Source: CAZDHT01 sp964505325 (GTDB taxonomy: Bacteria; Planctomycetota; PUPC01). Taken from it: 16,154 bases of DNA. The notes beneath the pieces are model-generated. The model made no database searches and had not been told where the DNA came from. It was given only the letters and a program-made list of their open reading frames with translations. Within the stretch, counting starts at the first letter, position 1. Each line of letters starts with the position of its first letter. Below are positions 7,638-15,571 of the stretch, piece by piece. The stretch covers positions 1 through 16,154 of the forward strand of contig CAZDHT010000099.1 in the NCBI GenBank assembly GCA_964505325.1, in the 5' to 3' direction. The position numbers were made by a program, and so were the translations under genes.

Positions 7638-9385
7638 CGACGGGCCACTACCGCGCACTGGTGATCGGGCAGATCGTCACGGTCTGTCTGCTCGGAGTGG
7701 TCGCGGCGCTCATCATCCTGGATTCGGTGCCCGAGCACCGCAGCCGTAACCACCTCGAGGAGGCCATCGAGTCGTACTCGGAGGGGACGGCTGCGGGGAC
7801 CCGCGCCGCGAACGAGGCGCTCGACGCCGCGCTCGCCGTGGATCCCGAGATGCGCGGTGCCCTCGCGCTGCGCGGTCGGATCGGGATCGAGCAGCGCAAC
7901 CTGCCGGTCGCCCACGACGCTTACAAGAAGCTGGAACAGGTCCTGTCGTCGAGTGGGCTGGGGACGGCGAGGGCGCAGAACGGCCTCGGCTGCGCTTTGC
8001 TGCTGGAAGCGGTGTTGCGCAAGGGCGGCCGAGCGAAGTACGTGCAGGAGGCATATGAGAAGTTCCAGTCGGCCATCCAGCAGGACCCGTCGAACGGAGA
8101 CGCCCACGTCAACGCGGCGATCTGTTGCCTGCACCTGGGCAAACTGGTCGAGGCCGCCGGCCACCTGGAAGATGCGCGTGCGACCCGGGACCTGACGTAC
8201 GAGTCGCTGGTCGCCTACTACTCGGCGGTCGGCTCGATGTTGACACTGGCCGCCTCCGAAGGCGAGGCGGTGGCGGGCGAGGTGGCGGACAAGTTCGGCG
8301 ACCCGGACCCGCGGCTGCGGCGGACGGGTCGAATGCTCTTCCGCGCCGCGACCGAGTTTGACAAGGCCTTCGAGCTGGCTCAGGGCGAGTGGACCGCGGC
8401 AGAGCTTCAAGTCAACGCCGCGATGGTCAAGGCCAGGCTGCTCGCCTGGGCGCCGCTCGGCAGGCAGCAGGCGAACGACTACCGGGACGCGGTTTCGGAT
8501 GCGCTGAAAGCGCACAAGGACCTGTTCAGCCTCCGGCAGCGGCAGCTCCTGGCGCTGGTACTGGCGAGCTCGCGCCGCAAGGCCGCGCACTGGGCGGTGG
8601 CGCTGGAGTGCGTGACCAGGGCCGCCAAGGAGGGGAAGCTCACGCCCGAGGCGAGCTTTTACGCGGGAGCCGTCATGCTCCAGATCGCGCAGGGCCAGAA
8701 GACCCCGGAGCGACGCGCCCGGGTCGAGAGCAATGCCAACAAGCATCTCCTGGCCGCACTCAAGCAGCCGGGCCTCTCGGATCATATGCGGCTTCGCGCC
8801 CTGGCCGGGCTGGCGTTCGGCCTCTGGCACGCGAAGAACTCGTCGGGAGCGCTCGGGCACATGGGCGAGGCGGCCGGGGTACTGGCTGAGTTGGAGGCCC
8901 GCCCGGGCGTCCTGACTATCGCCGAGAGAACGCGGTTCCGATGGAACCTGGCCGTCATGCAGTATCAGAACGGGGAAGTCGCGGCGGCGGCGGCGACGCT
9001 CGGCAAGCTGCTCGCAGTTGATGGCAGCCAGAAGCCGGCGGCGGCGCTCCTGGACAAGCTCAATCGGAAGCCGGAGATCAAAGACGTCAAGACGATGAGC
9101 ACGGAGAAGCTGCCGCCGAACATGCCGATCGTCACCGCCACCGTGACCAGCGCGGGCCCGGTGCCGGTTCGCAAGGTGGACATCGCGGTGGAGATCGACG
9201 GCAAGGCGGTGACGTTCATGGTGGGCCCCGAGAGCCGGATCTACGCGCTGCCCCGGAGTGCGCTGGCGGAGGGGAAGCACGCGGTAAAGATCACGGTAGG
9301 TGCGGCCGGGAAGATGGCCGTCACGGCGACCAAGGAATTCGACGTGGCGTACAAGTACAAACAGGTGAAAGGTGGAGGCGGCTGA
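7634..9385 (+). CDS. Membrane-anchored TPR-repeat protein with C-terminal Ig-like domain
   Basis: The product has 583 residues. It has one N-terminal TM helix (~8-29, VIGQIVTVCLLGVVAALIIL), so the bulk should lie on the periplasmic side. Residues ~40-465 are almost wholly helical, with TPR-like spacing and motifs such as ALDAALAVDPEMRGALALRG and YEKFQSAIQQDPSNGDAHVNAA; several units are diverged. Residues ~490-578 are predicted beta-rich (PNMPIVTATVTSAGPVPVRK, then EIDGKAVTFMV), resembling a small Ig-like domain. TPR proteins generally act as scaffolds, so a role in assembling the neighbouring membrane proteins is plausible; nothing shows enzymatic activity. Its ATG overlaps the upstream stop, and the next gene starts 3 nt after its stop, so the three genes form one operon. 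Confidence 0.8.
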   Translation: MTTGHYRALVIGQIVTVCLLGVVAALIILDSVPEHRSRNHLEEAIESYSEGTAAGTRAANEALDAALAVDPEMRGALALRGRIGIEQRNLPVAHDAYKKLEQVLSSSGLGTARAQNGLGCALLLEAVLRKGGRAKYVQEAYEKFQSAIQQDPSNGDAHVNAAICCLHLGKLVEAAGHLEDARATRDLTYESLVAYYSAVGSMLTLAASEGEAVAGEVADKFGDPDPRLRRTGRMLFRAATEFDKAFELAQGEWTAAELQVNAAMVKARLLAWAPLGRQQANDYRDAVSDALKAHKDLFSLRQRQLLALVLASSRRKAAHWAVALECVTRAAKEGKLTPEASFYAGAVMLQIAQGQKTPERRARVESNANKHLLAALKQPGLSDHMRLRALAGLAFGLWHAKNSSGALGHMGEAAGVLAELEARPGVLTIAERTRFRWNLAVMQYQNGEVAAAAATLGKLLAVDGSQKPAAALLDKLNRKPEIKDVKTMSTEKLPPNMPIVTATVTSAGPVPVRKVDIAVEIDGKAVTFMVGPESRIYALPRSALAEGKHAVKITVGAAGKMAVTATKEFDVAYKYKQVKGGGG

Positions 9386-9388
9386 CCG

Positions 9389-9961
9389 ATGCGCTGTCCG
9401 CGGTGCGACACGGAAAACCCGATGGGCCTGGTGTACTGCGCCGGCTGCGGCGCCAAGCTCGAGCTGACCGAGGCCGACGCGCACGTGCAGGCCGTGGCGG
9501 CGGTTCGTCACGAGAACTGGCAGAAGGCGTTCGTGGCGATGAACCGCACCGTGTTCCTGTTTGTGCTGGCGTTCGTCCTTTCGCTGCTCTTCCGCGGATG
9601 CGCCACGCGGGACATCATGGCCGATTTCAGCGCCGGGGCGCCACTCCCGCCGCCGCCCCCCCTGGCGCTCAGCGCCGCGTTTGTCGAGCAGCCTCAACTG
9701 CCCGCGCCGGCCGTGACGACGGCGGCCCCCATCAAGGCGGAAAAGGGCAGCGAGGCCGACATTCTGGCCGATCTCGCTCTCACCGCACGCGACCGGCTCA
9801 ACTGCAGCATCCACCTGAAGCGGGGCGGCGTGTTCAGGGGCATTCTCCTCTCGCGGACGAAGGACCAGGTCCGCATCATCATCGACTGGGGTCCGCCCAT
9901 CTCCGTCCGCACGGTCAAGACGGGCGAGATCGACCTCGCCCGCAGCGAGTTCCCCGAGTGA
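9389..9961 (+). CDS. Zinc-ribbon / TM / proline-rich protein of unknown function
   Basis: This 190-residue protein was not recognised as a named family. It opens with a zinc ribbon (C3-P-R-C6 and C17-A-G-C20). A helical linker follows, then one TM helix at ~54-70 (TVFLFVLAFVLSLLF), a Pro/Ala-rich flexible stretch ~83-118 with PLPPPPPL, and a C-terminal beta-rich domain ~128-185 (IHLKRGGVFRGILLSRTK, then VRIIIDWG) that reads like a small SH3/Sm-like barrel. The ribbon side should be cytoplasmic and the barrel periplasmic. The start follows the TPR gene stop by 3 nt, with GGTGGAGG inside that gene's end as ribosome site. Its position suggests it works with the TPR and signal-peptidase-like proteins, perhaps linking a cytoplasmic partner to the periplasm. 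Confidence 0.75.
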   Translation: MRCPRCDTENPMGLVYCAGCGAKLELTEADAHVQAVAAVRHENWQKAFVAMNRTVFLFVLAFVLSLLFRGCATRDIMADFSAGAPLPPPPPLALSAAFVEQPQLPAPAVTTAAPIKAEKGSEADILADLALTARDRLNCSIHLKRGGVFRGILLSRTKDQVRIIIDWGPPISVRTVKTGEIDLARSEFPE

Positions 9962-10040
9962 CGGTTTCTCTCTAAAGCCACCGCTGCTACGGCCGATAAG
10001 AGCGCAGTGCAGGGCACAGCAGTTGTGCGCCCGCACCGGC

Positions 10041-10049
10041 AAGGAGGAG
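10041..10049 (+). promoter_or_regulatory. Strong Shine-Dalgarno deciding the glmS start
   Basis: AAGGAGGAG lies just before ATG 10053. It excludes the in-frame TTG at 10023, which would bury the Cys nucleophile behind 10 extra residues. Confidence 0.85.
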
Positions 10050-10052
10050 TTC

Positions 10053-11879
10053 ATGTGCGGCATCATCGGCTACGTAGGCCACCGCAGCGCCCGGCCGATC
10101 CTGGTCGAGGGGCTCAAGCGGCTCGAGTATCGCGGCTATGACTCCGCCGGGATCGCTCTGGCCAACGGGCAGGGCATCGCATGCGTCAGGGCGGTCGGCC
10201 GGATCGCGAGGCTCGAGGAGAAGCTCAACGGGGAGCCGCCCGACGGGACGACGGGCATCGCCCACACGCGGTGGGCCACGCACGGCGCGCCGAACGAGGT
10301 CAACGCCCACCCCCATCGGGACTGCACGGGGGCTCTGGCGGTCGTTCACAACGGCATCATCGAGAACTACCGCCGGCTGAAAGCCGAGCTGATCGAACGG
10401 GGCCACACGTTCCGCAGCGAGACGGACACCGAGGTAATTGCCCACTTGATCGAGGAGCAACTCGACGGGGATCTCTGTGAGGCGGTCCGGGCGGCGCTCA
10501 AGCAGCTCGAAGGCACCTACGGCCTGGCGGTCATCTCCAGCCGGTTCCCGCGCCAACTGGTCGTGGCGCGGAACGGCTCGCCGCTGGTCGTCGGGGTGGG
10601 CGACGGGGAGCACATCGTCGCGTCCGACGTCTCTGCGATCATCCAGCATACCCGTCAGATCGTGTACCTCGACGACAACGAGATCGCCGCGGTCACCGCG
10701 GCCGGCATGGAGACCCACACCATCGACAACCGGCCGGTTCAGAAGAAGATCGAGCAGGTCCATTGGGACCTCGCCGCCGTCGAGAAGGCCGGCTACGACC
10801 ACTTCATGCAGAAGGAGATCCACGAGCAGCCGGAGTCGATTACCAACGCGATGCGGGGGCGGCTGAAGCTGGACACGTCCGAGGCGGTGCTGGGCGGGCT
10901 GGCGATGCATAACGAGTTGCTTCAGCGGATCCGCCGAATCGTCATCACGTCGTGCGGGACCTCGTACCACGCGGGCCTGATCGGCGAGTGCATGCTCGAA
11001 GAGTTCTGCCGCATCCCGGTCGAGGTCGAGTACGCCTCCGAGTTCCGCTACCGTGACCCCATCCTCGAGGACGGCACCGTGCTGATGGCGATCAGCCAGT
11101 CGGGCGAGACGGCCGACACGCTGGCGGCGCTCCGAGAGGCCCAGCGGCGCGGCGTGCCGACCCTGGGCATCTGCAACGTCGTCGGCAGCACCATCCCGCG
11201 CCAGACCGACTGCGGCGTCTACCTTCACGCAGGCCCGGAGATCGGCGTGGCGTCGACCAAGGCGTTCACCTCGCAGCTCGTCGTGCTCTACCTGATCACG
11301 CTCTACCTCGGCCGGCAGCGTGGCATCTCGTCGGCAAAGGGCGCGGAAATGATCCAGGCCCTGGCCGAGATCCCCGGCCGCGTCCGCTCGATCCTCGACC
11401 GCGAGGAGGAGATTGCCGGCATCGCGCGCCGGTACAAGGACAGTGAGAACGCGCTATACCTGGGCCGGGGCTACAACTACCCGGTCGCGCTCGAAGGCGC
11501 CCTCAAGCTCAAGGAAATATCCTACATCCACGCGGAGGGCTACCCGGCCGCGGAGATGAAGCACGGCCCCATCGCGCTGATCGACAGGAACATGCCCGTC
11601 GTGTGCATCGCCACGCGCGACAGCGTCTACGAAAAGGTGATCAGCAACATCGAGGAGGTCAGCGCCCGCGGTGGCCAGGTGATTGCGATCGCCACGGAGG
11701 GCGACGAGCAGATCGCCGAGAAGGCGACGGAGGTCTTCTACGTGCCCGAGGTCCCGCCGGCGCTCACGCCGCTGGTGACCGTCATTCCGCTGCAACTGCT
11801 CGCCTACCACATCGCCGTGCTGCGCGGCTGCGACGTCGACAAACCGCGCAACCTCGCCAAGAGCGTCACGGTCGAGTAG
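10053..11879 (+). CDS. glmS: Glutamine--fructose-6-phosphate aminotransferase (isomerizing)
   Basis: The product has 608 residues, the usual full length. It converts fructose-6-phosphate and glutamine to glucosamine-6-phosphate, the first step towards UDP-GlcNAc for peptidoglycan and surface polysaccharides; it is cytosolic. The N-terminal class II glutaminase domain (~1-240) starts MCGIIGYVG, so Cys2 becomes the nucleophile once Met is removed, and has EYRGYDSAG and HTRWATHG. Two SIS (sugar isomerase) domains follow (~290-430 and ~460-600) with SCGTSYHAG, ISQSGETADT and EIGVASTKAFTSQ, the segment LGRGYNYPVALEGALKLKEI and the C-terminal end DKPRNLAKSVTVE. All key motifs are present. It lies 91 bp after the zinc-ribbon gene and has no obvious promoter of its own, so partial co-transcription is possible. 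No glmS ribozyme was recognised upstream. Confidence 0.98.
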   Translation: MCGIIGYVGHRSARPILVEGLKRLEYRGYDSAGIALANGQGIACVRAVGRIARLEEKLNGEPPDGTTGIAHTRWATHGAPNEVNAHPHRDCTGALAVVHNGIIENYRRLKAELIERGHTFRSETDTEVIAHLIEEQLDGDLCEAVRAALKQLEGTYGLAVISSRFPRQLVVARNGSPLVVGVGDGEHIVASDVSAIIQHTRQIVYLDDNEIAAVTAAGMETHTIDNRPVQKKIEQVHWDLAAVEKAGYDHFMQKEIHEQPESITNAMRGRLKLDTSEAVLGGLAMHNELLQRIRRIVITSCGTSYHAGLIGECMLEEFCRIPVEVEYASEFRYRDPILEDGTVLMAISQSGETADTLAALREAQRRGVPTLGICNVVGSTIPRQTDCGVYLHAGPEIGVASTKAFTSQLVVLYLITLYLGRQRGISSAKGAEMIQALAEIPGRVRSILDREEEIAGIARRYKDSENALYLGRGYNYPVALEGALKLKEISYIHAEGYPAAEMKHGPIALIDRNMPVVCIATRDSVYEKVISNIEEVSARGGQVIAIATEGDEQIAEKATEVFYVPEVPPALTPLVTVIPLQLLAYHIAVLRGCDVDKPRNLAKSVTVE

Positions 11880-11921
11880 TGAGCCATTTGCGATGTGGCC
11901 CTCCCGCACGCGCGGCTGTGG

Positions 11922-11940
11922 CCGAGGTCCATGACCTCGG
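11922..11940. terminator. Perfect hairpin between convergent glmS and ROK genes
   Basis: CCGAGGTC (11922-11929) and GACCTCGG (11933-11940) form an 8-bp stem with a CAT loop, in the 98-bp gap where glmS (plus) and the ROK operon (minus) converge. It is symmetrical, so it could slow transcription from both sides. No T-run follows on either strand, so it is not a classic intrinsic terminator; it may instead be a dispersed palindromic repeat. Confidence 0.4.
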
Positions 11941-11977
11941 TCCTGAACACTGCTGTGGCGCCGCCCGCGAGACGGGG

Positions 11978-12904
11978 TCAGCGCGACGCTCGGAACACGA
12001 CCGGGGCGAGGGCGGAGAGGGGCTGAAGCCGGTCGCCGAGCGCGGCGGGTACGATGCGGGTGTGGCGGGCGTTGGTCTCCAACGCCTCCTTCCTGAACGC
12101 GTCCTGGATCGCAGCCATCCAGTAGTCGGGGAGGTAGCGCGACAGCGAGCCGAGCACGATGACCTGCGGGATGAAGAGGTCGGCGACCATCGCACAGACC
12201 TGACCGGTGCGGCGGGCGGATTCGGTGATGACGGTGCGGGCCTTTTGATCGCCGCCTTCCGCCAGCTCGACCAGTCGCCGGGTGGCAGTCGGCTCCTTGA
12301 AAACCTGGGGGAACATGAACGGGGCGAGCTTCGCGATGCCCTCGCCGCTGCAGAAGGACTCGGCGGAGCCGGCGACCCCGAAGCAGACCGGGCCGTCCGG
12401 TGCGAGGCGGACGTGTCCGATCTCGGGGGTCTCGCCGTGGGGCCCGCGGAGGATGCGGCCGCCGATCAGGATGCCCGCGCCGAAGCCGGTGCCGCAGGTC
12501 AGGTAGACGGCGTGGGTGGCTCCTTGGGCGGCGCCCCACAGGCATTCGGCCTCCAGGCAGGCGGCGGCGTCGTGCTCCACCACGACCGGCAGGCCGAGCT
12601 CACGCCTCAGGTCGTCGGCGAGCGGGATGTTGTCCCATCCCGGCAGATGTGGAGGGGAATAGATGATGCCGGTCAGGGGGTTCAACGGGCCGCCGACGCT
12701 GACGCCGACTGCTTCGACGTCGGGGAACCGTTCGAGCAGCGACCGGGCGTGCTCCAGGAACTGGCGGCGCATTGCGGCAGGCCCCGCCTGGGTCTCCGAA
12801 GGCCACGTGTGGTCGTCCAGGACCTCTCCCTCGGACGTTCCCACGACGGCGCCGGACTTTGTCCCGCCGACGTCCCAGCCGAGGATGAGTTGCGCGTCAG
12901 CCAT
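11978..12904 (-). CDS. ROK-family sugar kinase (glucokinase-like), zinc motif degenerate
   Basis: The product has 308 residues, typical of ROK kinases and lacking the N-terminal HTH of ROK repressors. The phosphate-binding loop DVGGTK (11-16), substrate segment GPLNPLTGIIYSPPHLPGW (72-90), catalytic-aspartate motif EHDAAA (D112) and TCGTGFGAGILIGG (136-149) are present, with E161 and H164 in PEIGH. The structural zinc motif CxCGxxGCxE is replaced by VCFGVAGSAE (173-182): all three cysteine positions are lost, with one cysteine (C174) shifted between them. ROK kinases phosphorylate glucose, N-acetylmannosamine, fructose or allose; the substrate cannot be read here. Its ATG lies 8 bp inside the end of the FAD oxidoreductase gene, so it is the last gene of that operon. 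Confidence 0.9.
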   Translation of the reverse strand: MADAQLILGWDVGGTKSGAVVGTSEGEVLDDHTWPSETQAGPAAMRRQFLEHARSLLERFPDVEAVGVSVGGPLNPLTGIIYSPPHLPGWDNIPLADDLRRELGLPVVVEHDAAACLEAECLWGAAQGATHAVYLTCGTGFGAGILIGGRILRGPHGETPEIGHVRLAPDGPVCFGVAGSAESFCSGEGIAKLAPFMFPQVFKEPTATRRLVELAEGGDQKARTVITESARRTGQVCAMVADLFIPQVIVLGSLSRYLPDYWMAAIQDAFRKEALETNARHTRIVPAALGDRLQPLSALAPVVFRASR

Positions 12905-14201
12905 CTGCGTTGGCCCTCGCTATGTCGTTCTCGTCGAGGATCGCTCCGCCCTTGCGAAGCGCGTCCTGTATCCGGGCCACGTCCAGTTCTCTCGGCGATA
13001 CGTTCGCTTGCACGGACAGCGCGGCGGCGGTCCCCGCAGCCTCGCCGGTCAGCATGCACTGGGCCATCACGCGGGTCGACCCGAGCGCGAGGTGGGTGAC
13101 CGAGATGCACCGACCCGCAACCAGCAGGTTCTCGGCCTTCTGCGGCAGGAGAACGCGGTACGGGATCTGATACTTGAAGCCCTTTGGCGGGTGCCAACTC
13201 GTCGGCGACATCCCCGGGCCGTCGAGGTTGTGGACATCGATGAAGAACGAGCCGTAACCGATGGTGTCCGGCCAGGCCTTCTCGGCCTTGATGTCCTCTT
13301 CGGTCAGGAGAACGTCGCCCAGAATACGGCGTGACTCGCGCAGCCCAATGGTGTTCGGCGTCGAGACGAGGTAGCAGTCTTGCATGCCATCGATGTACTT
13401 GCGGAAGACGTTGACGGACTGGAAGACCTGGCGGCGCCCCTCAAGCGTCGCGCGGGTCAGGTCCTCGGCCTTCGTCGAGTCGACCTCGATGACGTGGGTA
13501 AAGTTGACGCCGACGTGGTCTGGCCGGGTGGGCGTCCACCACCGGCAGAGGATTTCGCTCTGGAAGGGGTCCATGTCGCCGTTCTTCTGGGCCTCCTTGA
13601 GCATCTCGCGGTAATCGTGGTCTTTCCACCACGCCTCGACGCGGGGCCAGCCGACGCCGCCGATGGTAAACATCAGCGTGACCGGCTGACACTTGCCGTC
13701 GCCGGGCCGGCCGACCTCGAACGGCGCGCCGGCCGAGGCCGCGACATCGCCATCACCGGTGCAATCGATGACGCGCTTCGCTCGTATTTTCGAGCGGCCG
13801 GACTTGTTCTGGACGACGATGCCGACGACTACGCCGTCCTCGATGACGCTCTCGCAGAAGAACGTGTAGTAGAGCACGTCCACGCCGCACTCGGCGGCCA
13901 TTCGTTCGAGCAGAAACTTCAGCCCTTCGACCTCGAACCAGGAGCCGTAGACATCGGAGCGGCCGAAATCCTCGTCGGCGATGCGTTGGCAGACTTCCTG
14001 GAAGAGGCCGCCGACCACGCGCGTCTGGCTCCGCCACGCGCTGCCGATCGACATGTGGCCGTGACCACCGGCCGTCGCGACGCCCCCGAGGCAGTTGAAC
14101 TGCTCGATGACCAGGACCTTGGCTCCCTGGCGCGCAGCGCCGAACGCCGCGCCGACACCGGCCGGGCCGCCCCCGACCACAATCACGTCGTAGTCTTGCA
14201 T
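12897..14201 (-). CDS. FAD-dependent oxidoreductase (FAD_oxidored / GIDA-like family)
   Basis: The product has 434 residues. The N-terminal dinucleotide-binding fold is clear: VIVVGGGPAGVGAA (7-19, GxGxxG) with E33 at the end of the second strand to hold the ribose. CLGGVATAGGHGHM follows, typical of the FAD_oxidored (PF12831) group. RVIDCTGDGDVAASAGAPFE is the second FAD motif, and NLLVAGRCISVTHLALGSTR near the C-terminus closes the FAD site. It is a soluble cytosolic enzyme. Members occur in carbohydrate-degradation loci of planctomycete-like bacteria, but their substrates are mostly unknown. One nt separates its ATG from the stop of the URO-D gene, with GAGGA as ribosome site, so the two are translationally coupled. 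Confidence 0.9.
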   Translation of the reverse strand: MQDYDVIVVGGGPAGVGAAFGAARQGAKVLVIEQFNCLGGVATAGGHGHMSIGSAWRSQTRVVGGLFQEVCQRIADEDFGRSDVYGSWFEVEGLKFLLERMAAECGVDVLYYTFFCESVIEDGVVVGIVVQNKSGRSKIRAKRVIDCTGDGDVAASAGAPFEVGRPGDGKCQPVTLMFTIGGVGWPRVEAWWKDHDYREMLKEAQKNGDMDPFQSEILCRWWTPTRPDHVGVNFTHVIEVDSTKAEDLTRATLEGRRQVFQSVNVFRKYIDGMQDCYLVSTPNTIGLRESRRILGDVLLTEEDIKAEKAWPDTIGYGSFFIDVHNLDGPGMSPTSWHPPKGFKYQIPYRVLLPQKAENLLVAGRCISVTHLALGSTRVMAQCMLTGEAAGTAAALSVQANVSPRELDVARIQDALRKGGAILDENDIARANADG

Positions 14202-14202
14202 C

Positions 14203-15294
14203 TCACATCCTCGCGGGGTAGGTCTTCACCCAGTCGCAGACCTGCTTGATCGTCTCGGGCGTGCAGAGCGGGGGCATCACGCCGGCCGAGGTGACAACGA
14301 TGCCGCGGTGATGCGGCAACTCGTCGAGCGACCTCTCGATGAAGGCGATGATCTCGTCGGCCGGTTGTGTCCAGTGGGTCGCCTGGGTCCCGCCGATCAG
14401 GCAGACGTTCGGGCAGGCGGTCCGGCCGTCCAGCAACGTGGTGTTGCCCAAGGTGGGCGACGTGAACGCTTCGAACGCGGTGACGGGCAGCGTGGCGAGC
14501 GTGGGGAGCAGCGCCTTGAGATGGCCGCACATGTGCAGCACGAATGGGCGGCCCGCGCCGGTGACGATTTCGCCGTACTCGCGGATGTGCGGATAGGAGT
14601 ACTTCTCGTACTGTCCGGGCGAGATGAGGGTGGTGGAGGTATTCTCGGTCGAGTAGATTGTGTCGCCGGGCCATACGTCGGCGAGGATCTCGGCCCTGCG
14701 GCGCAGGATGCGGTGCTTGGCTTCGAACAGCGCGTCTACGTCGTCCGGGCAGTCGCGGAGAAGGAGGTGCGCGTTCTCGATGCCCGCGATGTGCTGGACC
14801 CAGTCCATCAGCGCCGACACGCCAATGCTGGTGCGCGTGGATGCGCCCTGGCCGATCTCCTTCACCCGCGCCTGCGCCGTTGCGAGACGGTCTCCGTCCA
14901 CCTCGACCCGGCAGTCGGCGAGCCACTCGGTCATCACGGCGATATCTTCGCGTCTCTTGACGGGGAACTCGATGGGGTGCCACGACTGCGAGTCGACGTC
15001 GAACTGGTCCAGGCGCTCGAGCGACCCGCTGGGGGTGTTGAACTGCTCGACACGATAGCCGTTGTTGGTGGCGACTTCGAGCGAGGTCTTGGTTCGCACC
15101 TCGCGCACGCAGGCGCCGACGCCGACGTGCTTGTCGCTGCCGATCCAGTCGTGGATGGCATCGATCTCCATGTCGCAGAAGGGCGTGACTTGGGCGCGAG
15201 GGTAGGCACGGTCCAGCTTGGGCCAGAAGGGGAGCCGGTCTGCCGGCTCCATCCGGAGCGCCGCCAACCATCGCTCCTTCGCGGTCATTGGCAC
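14203..15294 (-). CDS. URO-D family protein (methyltransferase-like)
   Basis: The product has 363 residues from GTG 15294, chosen because AGGAG lies 6 nt upstream; ATG 15288 is the alternative. The start (MTAKERWLAALRMEPADRLP) is the classic opening of the uroporphyrinogen decarboxylase superfamily, and the family barrel follows. It contains HMC (H254, C256) in FVLHMCGHLKALLP, matching the HxC zinc ligands of cobalamin-dependent methyltransferases such as MtaA/MtbA instead of heme HemE. Their third ligand, usually Cys in a GCG segment near the C-terminus, is not obvious (SAGVMPPLCTP here, C344 nearby). It could transfer a methyl group or act in demethylation of a plant- or algal-derived compound. 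It heads the operon with the FAD oxidoreductase and ROK kinase. Confidence 0.85.
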   Translation of the reverse strand: MPMTAKERWLAALRMEPADRLPFWPKLDRAYPRAQVTPFCDMEIDAIHDWIGSDKHVGVGACVREVRTKTSLEVATNNGYRVEQFNTPSGSLERLDQFDVDSQSWHPIEFPVKRREDIAVMTEWLADCRVEVDGDRLATAQARVKEIGQGASTRTSIGVSALMDWVQHIAGIENAHLLLRDCPDDVDALFEAKHRILRRRAEILADVWPGDTIYSTENTSTTLISPGQYEKYSYPHIREYGEIVTGAGRPFVLHMCGHLKALLPTLATLPVTAFEAFTSPTLGNTTLLDGRTACPNVCLIGGTQATHWTQPADEIIAFIERSLDELPHHRGIVVTSAGVMPPLCTPETIKQVCDWVKTYPARM

Positions 15295-15300
15295 CGGGAT

Positions 15301-15305
15301 CTCCT
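15301..15305 (-). promoter_or_regulatory. Ribosome binding site favouring the GTG start of the URO-D gene
   Basis: AGGAG on the minus strand ends 6 nt before GTG 15294 and 12 nt before the alternative ATG 15288; the first spacing is the better one. Confidence 0.6.
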
Positions 15306-15324
15306 GCGTCAGTGCGGCACGACA

Positions 15325-15353
15325 ATAGTATGCGGTACCCGCTTGCCCGTCAA
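15325..15353 (-). promoter_or_regulatory. Sigma70-type promoter for the URO-D/FAD/ROK operon
   Basis: On the minus strand TTGACG (15353-15348) and TACTAT (15330-15325) are separated by exactly 17 bp. The -35 has one mismatch and the -10 has two. Transcription would start near 15318, about 24 nt before the GTG start. Confidence 0.65.
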
Positions 15354-15570
15354 GAGGAGCGGCGCGGTCGCCCGTGCGGAGCGGCTGGCCTCGGCTTCGG
15401 GGCCTGAAAGTTTTTTTGGGATTTTTAGTGGAAGAGTCCTATACACGATGTTATAATTCCGCCTTCGCGCTCCCGGTGAGATTGAGAATGCGGAACGAGG
15501 TGGCGGCCCTCGGCATCAATCACGTGGTGGGCAAAGGGGACGACGGCGAAGTGGATGGGGGAAGAACTTG
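15354..15570. other. Divergent intergenic region upstream of the XRE gene
   Basis: Together with the promoter at 15325-15353 this is the 276-bp spacer between the divergent URO-D and XRE genes. It holds a 7-bp hairpin with a GCTT loop (15387-15404, one G-T pair), followed after 6 nt by seven T (15411-15417). It also holds an unusually AT-rich tract (about 15408-15460), a TATAAT box and a 27-codon ORF. The hairpin plus T-run looks terminator-like on the plus strand, but no plus-strand gene precedes it. No RNA gene was recognised. Confidence 0.4.
15452..15457 (+). promoter_or_regulatory. Likely -10 element of the XRE gene promoter
   Basis: A perfect TATAAT lies in the AT-rich tract. The matching -35 is weak (TGGAAG at 15429-15434, 17 bp upstream), so an activator or the T-rich upstream sequence may help. 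Transcription would start near 15464, leaving a leader of about 107 nt before the XRE start. Confidence 0.5.
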
Positions 15571-15571
15571 A
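15488..15571 (+). CDS. Possible 27-residue leader ORF coupled to the XRE gene
   Basis: The ORF MRNEVAALGINH... starts 24 nt after the predicted transcription start, with GGTGAG about 8 nt upstream. Its TGA overlaps the XRE ATG as TGATG, the arrangement seen in translational coupling. The peptide matches nothing I know, and a short chance ORF is quite possible. Confidence 0.25.
   Translation: MRNEVAALGINHVVGKGDDGEVDGGRT

Noticed and set aside
9962..10052. glmS ribozyme or riboswitch upstream of glmS
   Set aside because: Only about 90 nt is available and no conserved glmS ribozyme core could be recognised.
7601..11228. Long minus-strand frames over the TPR gene and glmS
   Set aside because: They overlap well-supported plus-strand genes and have no recognisable domains.
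14308..15456. 382-codon plus-strand frame opposite the URO-D gene
   Set aside because: The minus strand encodes a clear URO-D protein with promoter and ribosome site; the plus frame has no motif.
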